In this document: piece after piece, positions 23,087-32,000 of the stretch
Layout: each line of letters opens with the position of its first letter
How positions within the stretch are numbered: the first letter of the stretch is position 1
Assembly: GCF_030272615.1 (NCBI RefSeq)
Contig: NC_081413.1
Span: forward strand, 331,759,302-331,823,301
Length of the DNA: 64,000 nucleotides
DNA from: Cryptomeria japonica
Lineage: Eukaryota; Streptophyta; Pinopsida; Cupressales; Cupressaceae
Reading direction: 5' to 3'
Made by a program: the position numbers and the translations under genes
Notes under the pieces: model-generated
Seen by the model: the letters and a program-made list of their open reading frames with translations, nothing else
What the model was told of the DNA's origin: nothing
Database searches by the model: none

Positions 23087-24990
23087 TGTTGGGACTAAAA
23101 AATTCATGCCTGATTTTTCAGGTCCCATGTAAAATTTTGTCCAATTGCACTCAATTTTGCCTCTGTTTGATATGCTTGAGTTGCTTAGTTTGAGGGCTTG
23201 CCATTTTGTACTAGTTAAGTTTCATGCAAAATCCTCTTGGAGGATTGTTGTACACCTTATAGAGATTATATATACCTACTTGCAGCCTCTCATGATCATA
23301 TTTGATGCATTTGTGAAGTCTCCTTTGGAGGTCTCGAGGTTAGGGTTGTTGTTTGCACCTTTTTGTACTTTTATGAGTAGCTCTGTTTGAGCAGTTATAT
23401 CTTTGTTCCTATTAATTTTCAAGAAAAACAAAGAGTTTCTTGTAATTTTTTTCTATTTTTTTATACCCCATTCCAAGTGGCTAAGTCTCATCAATCCGTT
23501 TGACAAGTTTCCCAAATTGATTCCATATGCAAAAAGTTCAGTTCTTCAACTAAACATAGTCAAACATCAGTTTGAGGGCCACTTTGAAAATTAATATTTT
23601 GCGTCCAGTTGACCTGTACTTCAAATCAATTGTACCCCATGATTCACTATAAAATTGTCTACCATATCCCATATTTTTATCCCCCCAGATTGTCATATGA
23701 TCATTCCAAATGCAACTTTTCAGGGTTTTAGCATCATCATGTTCATAATTTTCAGAGAGGCCAACTTTGAGGGTTAATAAGTTTCACATGTGACTTGATC
23801 AGGTCAAACCCTCTTGCACACATATTCAGGGTATATTGATGTGCTAGTGTGCCAAGTGGCGGCTCCTGAAGTTGTGATTTGATATTTTTTCAAATCAGGG
23901 TTTGAATGCTACTTAGGTTGATTCAACAAGTCTAGTTTCAAACAAGTTTGAGTAGGCAAATTTGCAAGTTTATAACTTTTGCCTCGGGTGTCATTATGAT
24001 GATCCATCAAATTCCCTGGATTCTATGTTTTGTAGTCTAACAATGTGCCAACTCTTAGGGTTTGATTAGGTGTTTGGATCAGTTTTTGAAGCTTGTTTTG
24101 GAGGCTCTTCAGATGTTTTCGAACAGGTGTCAAGGTTGCAAAAATGTCAAATGTATGAGTTGCCAAATTCAATTTTTTGACTCTCGGGCATCTCCAATAA
24201 GTGAATCAATGCATTCCCGACGGTTCAGTTGTTTGAAAACAATTTTTTTTTTTAGCCGGCCCCATTTTGGGGCCTGAATAAGGCTGATACACAGTATGAG
24301 TTTCAAAGGGGCTTCAAGGATTAAATATATATTGTTTTGATCAAATTGATTAAAATAATATTATATTTAATTACAAAGGAGGCAAAGGATAAATATTTTA
24401 AAATCAATTTGTTTTAATTTCTCATGACTTGGAAACAGAAACACAAGAAGGACGAAGTTATCTCACAAAAATCTAATCCCGTGAGCCTTTAGAAGGATGT
24501 AAAATTTTCTTACCTTGATTGATTGTAAAAGGAAAGTTTTTATATTAAGTCATTTTAAAATGACTAAAGTGTAAAAAATGGTGGGACCCATTGAAATGGT
24601 GAATGTTGTAAAAAGGGAGCCCATAAACCTTACCCCACGATGCATAGGGAAGTAGATGCAGGAGGCGTGGGATAAGAGCTGACCGAAGGGGGAAATCAAA
24701 GGGTTCTCTCGCTCGGACCTTGGCACCACCAAATGAGGTAGTGGGATAAGCCAATGAACCAGCCTGGAAATAAAATCTTGTCCTGCGCGAGTGTATGAGG
24801 AGACACAAAACACCACGGGATAAATTATGCTCAACGCAACAGGATAAAATCACTATCCTACGCAGGTACACAAGGTGGTAAAGTATGTTGTGGGATAAGA
24901 GATAGTTGCAAGGAAGGGTAAAATTACTGCAAAAAATAGAGTTTAGGGAAAAGTGCAAACTCAAGGAGCAACTCACGCTAGGGTTTGTAG
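23087..24990. other. Front part of E1, non-coding
   Basis: No gene is seen. It contains an A/T-rich leader, TATATATACC near 23265, a T-rich tract at 24243-24254 followed by 'agccggccccattttggggcc', and sequence around 24600-24960 with repeated 'gtgggataa' and 'ccacgggataa' words. The minus open frame at 24545-25015 has no recognisable motif. Confidence 0.4.
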
Positions 24991-25081
24991 ATAAATGTGT
25001 CGTGAAGAAAAGCACAAAAACTAATTTATGCGGGTTTGTGGATTGATCTGCAAAGGGATTGCATTAGTCTGAGATTAATCA

Positions 25082-25497
25082 TTGAAGAGAGTGAATTCGT
25101 TAAAGATCACATATGTTAGAATTGATTTGAGTAAAGACAAGTTTGTTGTGAAGAGCTTAATGCTACAAACAGGAAAAGCAAATGATCCCGAGTTGGATGA
25201 TTTGTCTTCAAAGAATAATCACATCTTTACCAACACAGTTTCAATTGATTTTGGAGCAATGGTGGATGTAAATATTTCGATGCAAAATCACTAGTGTTTG
25301 AAGCAGCATTGCATGGACATGCTAAGACAATCAAAACCCTCCTTTCATCTGAAGCGAGTACAAAGAATATAAATGCTAGAGGACGTCGAGGGTATAAACA
25401 TCTGTTGAATATACCTCATTTGGGTAATATACTACAAAAGATGTCGAGCGAGAGTGATGTAATTACATTGAAAATCTACCTTGCACAAGGGCCATGA
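25082..25497 (+). pseudogene. Broken ORF with an ankyrin-like stretch, unidentified
   Basis: Two abutting frames: 25082-25294 and 25294-25497. The second reads 'EAALHGHAKTIKTLLSSEAS' then 'NARGRRGY', which resembles one ankyrin repeat (A..G....V..LL..GA). One repeat is too little for a firm call. Because a UPF3 fragment lies 430 bases downstream, this may be another captured host exon. Source unknown. Confidence 0.3.
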
Positions 25498-25559
25498 GGG
25501 ACTGAATATCATGGACGGTGACTTAGGATGATAATCATTGAAATCCTGATCCAATAAAG

Positions 25560-25860
25560 ATGCGATCCTTTCAGGGAACTGTTGCTAACAAACACCATTT
25601 TAATGTGCCCTTGTTTGTGTTGATCTATAAGGAGGACATTTTTCACACTCCCTTGACAGGTTTTCCATCGTGTTGTGAAGATTGTTTTGAGTTGATCGAT
25701 AGGAATGGTGATTGTAAGTATCTCATGGAAGACACATATCTGAAATGTGAGATGTGAGAACCAAGGTAGGGAGCGAATTTGTATTGTGGTTGTGATGGTG
25801 TAATGAGCATTGAATGCCTCAAGCGTATTTTCAGAAGGTCATCACTCATGTTGTATGGAG
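25560..25860 (+). pseudogene. Cys-rich ORF remnant, unidentified
   Basis: The frame reads 'GFPSCCEDCFELIDRNGDC' and, across two stops, 'GANLYCGCDGVMSIECLKR'. The spaced Cys residues suggest a zinc-binding fragment but I do not recognise the family. It precedes the UPF3 fragment inside E1 and may be part of the same capture or of another. Confidence 0.3.
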
Positions 25861-25925
25861 CCTATTGAGTGGCATTGAAGCATATTTCTAGCGAACTTGT
25901 GTAGTGGGTCGAGGAGGGCATGGAC

Positions 25926-26625
25926 AGAGGCAAACAACTACCCCACACGAATCAACAGTGTTCTTGGGCATACACTAATTGTACTGTTAGGGTTTCTAGC
26001 AGATCCGAAGCAAATATGAACTAACAATTATATGCAGATTTAAATACAAAAGATAAAGAAATAAAATAGGACACAGATAACACAAAGATTTAATGTGGTT
26101 CACCCAGAATGGGTTACGTCCACCATACACAGCCATCCAATCTTTCTTATTATCCATCAAAAACAGTACATCAACCTTACAATGCCTTAAGCATCCCAGC
26201 CGCTTATAACATGCATTTTTAGGGCAACAAACAAAGTCGACCTTTTTAGGGTTTTATTACAATGTCGGTTTTCATCAACAAAAAAATGGCAAATTTTTTT
26301 TTCTCGGGGGCCCGGCCCCGGATTCTGACGAGGATACGTGCTGAGTGTACAATACTTTGCTGATCAGTTGCCACATATCAACATGTACAAGATGTCAAGA
26401 TGTTATTGAATTTGCACAGGCTTTTGATGGGTATGTTTTTGTAAGTGGAAAGGGTTCACATTATAAAGCCATCATGGATTATGCACCTTCATAATGAGTA
26501 CCAAATCTTGATCCAAGAAAGATTTCCGTGAAGGGACAATAATTGGAGACATTGGATATTTGGAGTTCTTGGAAATATTGGCAAAACCTATAGATAATCT
26601 TCCCAGTGCAGAGGTACAATTGGAA
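25926..26625 (+). pseudogene. UPF3: Captured UPF3 (Smg4/UPF3 domain) gene fragment
   Basis: UPF3 bridges the exon-junction complex and UPF2 in nonsense-mediated mRNA decay. Left part (25926-25984): 'NQQCSWAYTNC'. Right part (26389-26625): 'CQDVIEFAQAFDGYVFVSGK', 'HYKAIMDYAPS', two stops, 'VPN', a frameshift, then 'REGTIIGDIGYLEFLEILA' and 'KPIDNLPSAEVQLE'. These follow the Smg4/UPF3 landmarks (RAY..F, DV.EF...F.GHVFV, YAPSQRVP, REG.I..D..YLEFL, PVENLPSAEIQLE). Removing the solo LTR and one duplication joins the halves in frame. The stops TAA-TGA replace Gln-Arg of the consensus, as C-to-T changes would give. No introns are visible. Confidence 0.85.
25985..26383 (-). mobile_element. 399-bp solo copia-type LTR inside the UPF3 fragment
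   Basis: TGTTAGGG...ATCAACA flanked by perfect TGTAC duplications (25980-25984, 26384-26388). The motif 'gatttaatgtggttcacccagaatgggttacgtccac' is the reverse sense of the copia U5 signature, so it lies on the minus strand. It also holds 'ctcgggggcccggccccgg' near its right end. Insertion post-dates the capture of UPF3, because the gene fragment is split by it. Confidence 0.85.
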
Positions 26626-28377
26626 TGTTGGGCAACAAACGAGGAATGCATCTGGTGTTTCTATTGTATTGTGGTCAAGAATTCTATGCCCTGTCATGGG
26701 GATGAATAATGTTGATTAAGATCATTATTCCATAGAAGGATTGTGTTGCAGATGAGAGGATATATTCAAAATGAAAGTATAAGAATGGTTCATACAACAC
26801 AAAACAACATTCAGAGCAGATAAAATGTGAATAATCTTCTCACTTGAGGGTAAAAGCATTCATGCGAAGAGTATAATTAGAAGGGAAACAAATGTATTTA
26901 GTTCCAGAAGGGAGATTGACAAATGTATTTTACTAAATACAAAGAGGCTATTACCTACAAAGAAGTGTAGAAGATGTAACACGGCATGTCATTTCTAGCT
27001 AGGAGGAGTTTTTGCTATTTTCAGTCAGATGAGAGAAGTGCAGCTAAAAGTCAAGTTTGGAATTTCATCAAATGGGTATTTTCAGTTTCAAAAGCAGAGA
27101 GGAACAAAAAAACTTTTCCAGTCAGTGTGGATAGTGAACGAAGTATGGAAAGCATCGAACAAGGTGCAAATATGTGACTAGACAGGTGCACCAAAGTGCT
27201 AATTTTTCAGATTTTCTACGCAAGTTTCGAGCAGAAGTGCAGATGCACAAGATGACATTTTTTTATCAATGACCAAGGTTGAATGTGACAAGTAACGACT
27301 GCAAGTTGTTTTCTCCAGATTTTGAAAGATCACATTCAGATTTTGAGTGCAAGTTGAAGACCCATTTTGGAGGAGAAATCTAAATTTGGATTTGAAGACA
27401 ATAGAGATAGTGACATGTATCAATTTTTGATGCATTGTAGGGTTTTATTAGCTTTTCTCTATTGTCTATTTAGTTAGTTTTCTCCTCATTTTGAAAGGTT
27501 CCAGCCCTGAGTTCTGATAAGGCAGAAAGATGTATTGCAAAGATTATGGAAAAATGCTTTAGTTAGGTTCAAATTTCTGAAAGTTGATCTTAGTTGTGAA
27601 GTTCTTTTGTTTTGAAATGTGCTAAATAGCTATATTTTATCAAATGCTTGTCTCCAACTAAGAATGTATACTTATTTGAATGAAATAGTCAATTATTATG
27701 GTCATTTTTCAAGCACATTTGTTGTTCTGAGTTGTGTTTTCTAATTGCCTTCTATTCAAGGAATGGAGTAAATGCTTTCTTGGATGCAACAAGATTTTGT
27801 ATGTTTTCAAGTGGATCATTAAGTATGATTGTTTGTTATTGTTTTAGTAGTCTTGTTATTACATGTTAATAAGATTCAAAATACTTTCAAGACATGCTTG
27901 GATGTAACAACATAGGTGATCTTTTATGTGACTATGTTGCCCTCTCTTTGGCACTGGTCAATGCTTGGCTATTTTGGTTCAGTTGGTTCCATTTCTTATC
28001 AAAATCATTTCATTTATATTTTAGGAGTAGAGTTAGTTTAGTCTTGTTCTCAGTATTTTATGGAACAAAATGGTATTATGCTCAAGTAATGGTGACATGT
28101 CAAGCACTCATTATCATGCATCTGAGAACTATCCACCTTGTTTAAATAGGTCTGTTGGTTAGTTTGTATAAGTTTATTATTTTCATACCTGCAATAGGGA
28201 TTACCCTCTTGAGTCTAGTGGAGCTCGAAGAGTAGAAGTCTTGTATAGCCTTGTTCAATTATGTTTTCTTGTCTTTAGTCTATAGATAGTGTTGATTTCA
28301 TGTCCTAAATTACCAATCCCATAGTCTAGAGTTGTGTATATCCTTATAATTGAAGGTAGCAAGAAAAATCGTTAACA
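26626..28377. other. Rear part of E1, non-coding
   Basis: No recognised gene. It is T- and AG-rich text with short frames (26986-27177, 27199-27435 minus, 27894-28145) lacking motifs. It ends at GTTAACA beside the duplication. Confidence 0.4.
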
Positions 28378-28382
28378 ATACC

Positions 28383-28432
28383 ACTAATCAGAGACTCTGA
28401 GGTAACTCAATCGCCATAAGACTCTTATACAC
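28383..28432 (-). repeat. C1 3' LTR, piece B
   Basis: 'actaatcagagactctgaggtaactcaatcgccataagactcttatacac' matches 'actaatcagagactcagaagtaactcaatcaccataagactcttacacac' of the intact LTR (about 43199-43248). It is the strip between E1 and E2 and ends in the TACAC duplication. Confidence 0.87.
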
Positions 28433-28961
28433 TGTTGATGATATAGCGTCGGTAGAAATCCTACAGGCCGACTTAGCAAGATCAAATGTGTGAATGGCCT
28501 ATTGGCCTTACACATTTGATGAATCTATCAACTTATATGAATCCTTTAATATCTTTATTAAGTCACATATGCATTATTAGGTTTAATGATTAAACATACA
28601 TTATTGAGTTTGACTTATCGGATTTGTTTCAAAGGGGCCAACTTTTGGTTAAAGTTCGCCACCCCTCATTTGAAGGCATGCGATGCTTCATGAAGGTTGT
28701 GCCTCCTTGATGAGATCCAACTCTTGGATATCTCCTTTCGACGGATATATATGGATGTGGTCTTCCCTCTATGGAACTGAGATCAGACAACAAGTTTGAT
28801 CATAATCAGGCAGATTGAATTCATGTACAAGAAGATCAATTGATGGTGAGAAATTTATGTAGTGTGCTTGGGGGTGATGATAAGAGCTTATCGTCTATGG
28901 TTGGGAAGGAAACAGATTTGATGTTTGCCTGTGGTTAACAAGCACTACCTTAAAATGAACA
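28433..28961 (+). repeat. 5' LTR of E2
   Basis: TGTTGATGATATAGCG...AAAATGAACA, 529 bases, aligned end to end with 30825-31352. It includes a local inverted repeat 'aaatgtgtgaatggcctattggccttacacattt' (about 28484-28517). Confidence 0.94.
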
Positions 28962-28977
28962 TGGTATCAGAGCCAGG
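28962..28977 (+). other. Primer binding site of E2 (initiator tRNA-Met)
   Basis: TGGTATCAGAGCCAGG follows the LTR with no spacer and matches the classic plant LTR element site at every position of TGGTATCAGAGC. Confidence 0.95.
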
Positions 28978-29078
28978 TTCCTTCTATAGAGCCTAACCGC
29001 TTGAAGGTAGATCCTGTGCTCTTAAGGAAAATTCAATCAGAAATAATTGTAGATTTATGATCTCTTCCAGATCGAAAG

Positions 29079-29084
29079 GTGAGT
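29079..29084 (+). promoter_or_regulatory. Possible 5' splice site in the E2 leader
   Basis: AAAG|GTGAGTAC at 29075-29086 matches the plant donor consensus AG|GTGAGT. It lies 53 bases before the ATG of the captured fusion. No convincing acceptor was identified, so it may be chance. Confidence 0.25.
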
Positions 29085-29410
29085 ACAGAGGATAATGCAG
29101 TGATTACACTTGTTGACCTCTGCCCTTCACAATGGCATCAGTCAACCATCGAAACAAATAAGGTGGCAATCAGGAGATCGAGTCTCCCCAGGCCTTGAGA
29201 ACGAGTATGGTGGCCCAAAATCCTTTTCGTTTGAAGTTCCGTGGGGGAACGCACACAACAACCTCTACAAAAAGTTGCCTGTTGCCCAGTCATAGGATTT
29301 CGCCCAAGATTTCAAAGCTCAACATTATCAGTGTTGAAAGATGCCGGCTTGTGACTCGAACTTGGGCTGTTGTGGCTAGAGAGGTTTCTATGCTCGATAC
29401 AAATTCTTTG

Positions 29411-29746
29411 AAGAAGAAGAAAGGGCTAGAGACGGAGTCCGCAACCCTATGGAATCAGTACTTGGATTGGCTTTATTAGCACAAGAAGCTTGGATTGTAT
29501 ATTGATGCCAGTCAAATCGGGTTTACATATGAATTCATGGAGGCGATGGAACCCAAGTTTCAAAGCACTTTTAAGGCCTTGGAAGAGCTTGAGGCTAGTT
29601 CGATTGCCAATCCAGACGAGGGCTGCATGGTCCAACATTGTTGGCTCAGTAAGTCTAGTATTGCTCCCAATCCTAAATTGCGGCAGTAGATTTATAGAAC
29701 GCTTGATGTTATCTGCAAGTTTGCTGACGATGTAATTAATGTCAAG
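29411..29746 (+). pseudogene. PGI1: Glucose-6-phosphate isomerase (plastid PGI) fragment
   Basis: The intact enzyme interconverts glucose-6-phosphate and fructose-6-phosphate. This piece covers only the region before the sugar-binding core: '[20 protein letters not shown]' aligns with the plant pattern GFT.EF...MEPRFQ.AFKAM, and '[16 protein letters not shown]' with [17 protein letters not shown]. All catalytic residues are missing, so no activity is possible. The TAG at 29477 falls where plant enzymes commonly have Gln. The plastid form is preferred because of the long Ser/Thr-rich leader and IANPDEG; the cytosolic form lacks these. Confidence 0.87.
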
Positions 29747-29773
29747 GACAACCTGTCTGCTCAAAGCATCACT

Positions 29774-29992
29774 CGATTCTTGTTGCCAACTTCCTAGTGT
29801 GAATTCACTTTGAATTTGGTTTTGGAAGAGTTGTAGAAGGATCTGTGGGCGATGCAAACAGATGCAAGAGCTGCACATTGCACTGGCACTTCTCTTAGCG
29901 TGGCCGTGGGGCTGGTTGGGGCTTGTGTGCCTGGCACTACTACCAAAATTATGCTTTTCATTGGCGGTCCCTCTACCCAAGGTTCAGGAACT
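29774..29992 (+). pseudogene. SEC23: SEC23 fragment
   Basis: SEC23 pairs with SEC24 in the inner COPII coat and stimulates SAR1 GTP hydrolysis during ER export. The 73-codon piece follows the trunk-domain landmarks RFL.P..ECE.TL...LEELQ.D.W, R..CTG.ALS.A.GLLGAC.PGTGARI and GGP.TEGPG. TAG at 29795 and 29834 stand at the usual Glu and Gln positions. It is joined to the isomerase piece by about nine codons with no homology I can place. Plants have several SEC23 paralogues; which one was copied cannot be told. Confidence 0.87.
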
Positions 29993-30117
29993 GATGAATG
30001 TCTTTTCAAGGTAGGAAGATTGCTTGCATTTCTTCGCATAGGAAGAATCAACATTCAGATGGAGTCTGACATATCATCAGAAGTAACCTTGGACAAAGAG
30101 ATCAGAAGGTTGATATT

Positions 30118-30205
30118 TGCTTTAGAGGGAGCTTGTTTTTTAGCTTCAAAGGGAACCTATCATTTCAGCTTTAGAGGGAGCCTGACATTTCAGCTTTAGA
30201 GGGAG
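30118..30205 (+). repeat. Short tandem repeat around 'ctttagagggagc' in E2
   Basis: The block 'catttcagctttagagggagcc' recurs at about 30163 and 30186, with a more diverged copy from 30118. It follows the SEC23 piece and is read through by the chimeric frame. Confidence 0.7.
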
Positions 30206-30264
30206 CCACATCATCATGAAGATTTGGTTAATGCATTTTTCTTTGTGATGGAGATATTTGAGGT

Positions 30265-30640
30265 GAAAGCCCTTGTTAATGAGTTCTTCTCTGAGAGATA
30301 AGTTCAAGGTGCAATCCCTTGTTAATGAGTTCTTCTCTGTGAGAGAGAAGTTCGAGGTGAAATCCTTTGTTAATGAGTTCTTTTCCTGTGAGAAGTTCGA
30401 GGTACAATCCCTTGTTAATGAATTCTTCTCTGTGAGAGAATTTTGAGGTTCCAACCCTCGTTCTACCCTCTGCAAGTAGGTATGGTGGATCCAACCTCTA
30501 CGAGTAGGCATGGTGGAGATGCATTCTTCTTTGTGAGAGAAGTTTGAGGTATCAACCCTTGTTATGCATTCTTCTCTGTGAGAGAAGTTTGAGGTTTGAG
30601 CCCTTCTTCCACCCTCTGCGAGTAGGTATGGTGAATGTCA
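30265..30640 (+). repeat. Minisatellite of about 50-55 bp units in E2
   Basis: Units carrying 'gttaatgagttcttctctgtgagagagaagttcgaggt.caatcccttg' recur at about 30270, 30321, 30370 and 30414. A second block with 'ccctctgcgagtaggtatggtgga' and 'gcattcttctctgtgagagaagtttgaggt' runs to 30640. Minus-strand open frames here are repeat artefacts. Confidence 0.8.
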
Positions 30641-30815
30641 TGTGAGAGACTCCATGACTTAGCATTTGTGTGTATTCACCCTTTGGGAGTAGCCATTGTG
30701 GTCAAATATCATGATGAGGTGATAAGCTTCTTTCATTCACATGAGTGTAGTCATTATGTTAGTCATCGATGAGGTGATGTGACTTGTAGAGATTAAGAAG
30801 GATTGCTCCCTAGCT

Positions 30816-30824
30816 AAGAGGGAG
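30816..30824 (+). other. Polypurine tract of E2
   Basis: AAGAGGGAG lies immediately before the 3' LTR, the position needed to prime plus-strand DNA synthesis. Confidence 0.85.
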
Positions 30825-31352
30825 TGTTGATGATATAGCATCGGTAGAAATCCTACAGGCTGACTCAGCAAGATCAAATGTGTGAATGGCCTATTGGCCT
30901 TACACATTTGATGAATCTATCAACTTATATTAGTCCTTTAATATATTTATTAAGTCACATATGCATTATCAGGTTTAATGATTAAACATACATTATTGAG
31001 TTTGACTTATCAGATTTGTTTCAAAGGGGCTGACTTTTGGTTAAAGTTCGCCACCCCTCATTTGAAGGCATGCGATGCTTCGTGAAGGTCATGCCTCCTT
31101 GATGAGAGCCGAATCTTGGATATCTCCTTTTGATGGATATATATGGACGTGGTCTTCCCTCTATGGAACTGAGATCAGACAACAAGTTTGATCATAATCA
31201 GGTAGATTGAATTCAGGTACAAGCAGATCAATTGATGATGAGAAATTTATGTAGCGTGCTCGGGGTGATGATAAGATATTATCGTCTATGGTTGGGAAGG
31301 AAATAGATTTGATGTTTGCATGTGGTTAACGAGCACTACCTTAAAATCAACA
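30825..31352 (+). repeat. 3' LTR of E2
   Basis: TGTTGATGATATAGCA...AAAATCAACA, 528 bases. Most differences from the 5' LTR are transitions. Followed by TACAC. Confidence 0.94.
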
Positions 31353-31357
31353 TACAC

Positions 31358-31946
31358 AACCTCTATCTCACACACCTCATATATAGGAGATACAATACAA
31401 GAAACCGTTTTTAACGATATTACAAAACCATGGGCTAAAACAACCCAATAAGGTATAGCCGACCTTATCTCCAATCTAGATGCCTTATGACATGTCAAAA
31501 CACACATCAATACATGTCCCTCCCTTTAACAACTCATTTATGTCTCTGATACATTTTATATTTCCTATTTCAGGAGTACAAACTTTCAGAGGCCATAACT
31601 TGTGAATCATGTGTCTTATTGGCGTACCATTTGAAGCGTTGGAAAGCTCACAAAGTTCTCTATCACCTCATAAATAGCTATGAAGTTTATGACCACTTTT
31701 GAGGGCATTTTAGAGTCTCTAAAGTCCTCAAAATTAAATGTAAACCTTTCATTGCACCCATCCAAAATGAAAACTTTAATATCTTTAAAACTAGTTGTGA
31801 TCTTGCGACATAACTTTACCAGAATGCTTATCTAGCCAACCAGAAGCTTCGAGGAGAATTTCACACCATTTTGTGCTCAAATGAAAACTTACTATAAATA
31901 GTAACCTCATATAAATGCAAAGTTGAGACACCATTTTTGCTCAACA
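31358..31946 (-). repeat. C1 3' LTR, piece C
   Basis: It aligns with about 43247-43818, from 'acctcatatataggagatacaatacaagaaac' to 'aatgcaa.gttgagacac...caaca'. It begins just after the E2 duplication and ends against the C1 polypurine tract. Confidence 0.9.
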
Positions 31947-31957
31947 TTCTCCCACTT
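31947..31957 (-). other. Polypurine tract of C1
   Basis: TTCTCCCACTT, which reads AAGTGGGAGAA on the element strand, directly abuts the 3' LTR. Confidence 0.8.
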
Positions 31958-32000
31958 GTCGAACACCTTGCAAGAGCAAAGGGTTTATCAATACAATAAA

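Larger units (their letters stand above)
23087..28377 (+). mobile_element. E1: 5.3-kb LTR-type insertion carrying a UPF3 fragment
   Basis: It starts TGTTGGGAC and ends GTTAACA, flanked by GTACC (23082-23086) and ATACC (28378-28382), a 5-bp duplication with one change. Removing it joins 'gagtacc' to 'actaatcagagact' exactly as in the intact C1 LTR at 43190. I see no matching pair of LTRs, primer site or pol gene inside, so it is either a very long solo LTR or a non-autonomous element whose LTRs I cannot resolve. It holds a host UPF3 fragment and a later solo LTR. Strand is given by the UPF3 sense. Confidence 0.75.
29132..30199 (+). pseudogene. Captured chimeric ORF: plastid-type glucose-6-phosphate isomerase N-terminus fused to SEC23 segment
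   Basis: One frame of 356 codons from ATG (29132) to TAG (30197-30199) with no frameshift but five internal stops (29159, 29477, 29687, 29795, 29834). Codons 1-90 are Ser/Thr/Arg-rich, like a plastid transit peptide. Codons about 94-205 read 'LWNQYLDWLY', '[19 protein letters not shown]', 'SSIANPDEG' and 'DVICKFADDV', the N-terminal region of plastid glucose-6-phosphate isomerase. From 29774 the frame reads 'RFLLPTS', 'CEFTLNLVLEEL', 'CTGTSLSVAVGLVGACVPGT' and 'IMLFIGGPSTQGSGT', a SEC23 (COPII coat GTPase-activating subunit) segment. The last 69 codons are element sequence. No introns interrupt either part. Confidence 0.9.
28433..31352 (+). mobile_element. E2: non-autonomous LTR retrotransposon with captured PGI-SEC23 fusion
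   Basis: Two LTRs (28433-28961, 30825-31352), perfect TACAC duplications (28428-28432, 31353-31357), a primer site right after the 5' LTR and a PPT right before the 3' LTR. The interior of 1.86 kb has no gag or pol and instead holds fragments of two unrelated host genes in one frame, then repeat-rich 3' sequence. LTRs differ at about 31 of 528 positions by hand count. It must have been mobilised by proteins from another element. Similar gene-carrying elements are known, for example maize Bs1. Confidence 0.93.

Noticed and set aside
24545-25015. 156-codon minus-strand open frame in E1
   Set aside because: No motif; lies in repetitive non-coding sequence of E1.
25294-25497. A firm ankyrin-protein gene call
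   Set aside because: Only one weak repeat-like stretch in a broken frame; kept as an unidentified remnant.
23087-28377. E1 as a DNA transposon (Pack-MULE or CACTA)
   Set aside because: The duplication is 5 bp and ends are TG...CA. MULEs give about 9 bp and CACTA elements 3 bp with CACTA termini; no long inverted repeats are seen.
29447-29980. 177-codon minus-strand open frame
   Set aside because: It is the antisense shadow of the isomerase-SEC23 fusion, which has clear protein similarity on the plus strand.
30146-30511. Minus-strand open frames with repeated 'EELINKG'-like peptides
   Set aside because: They are produced by the minisatellite in E2; the repeat, not coding selection, explains them.
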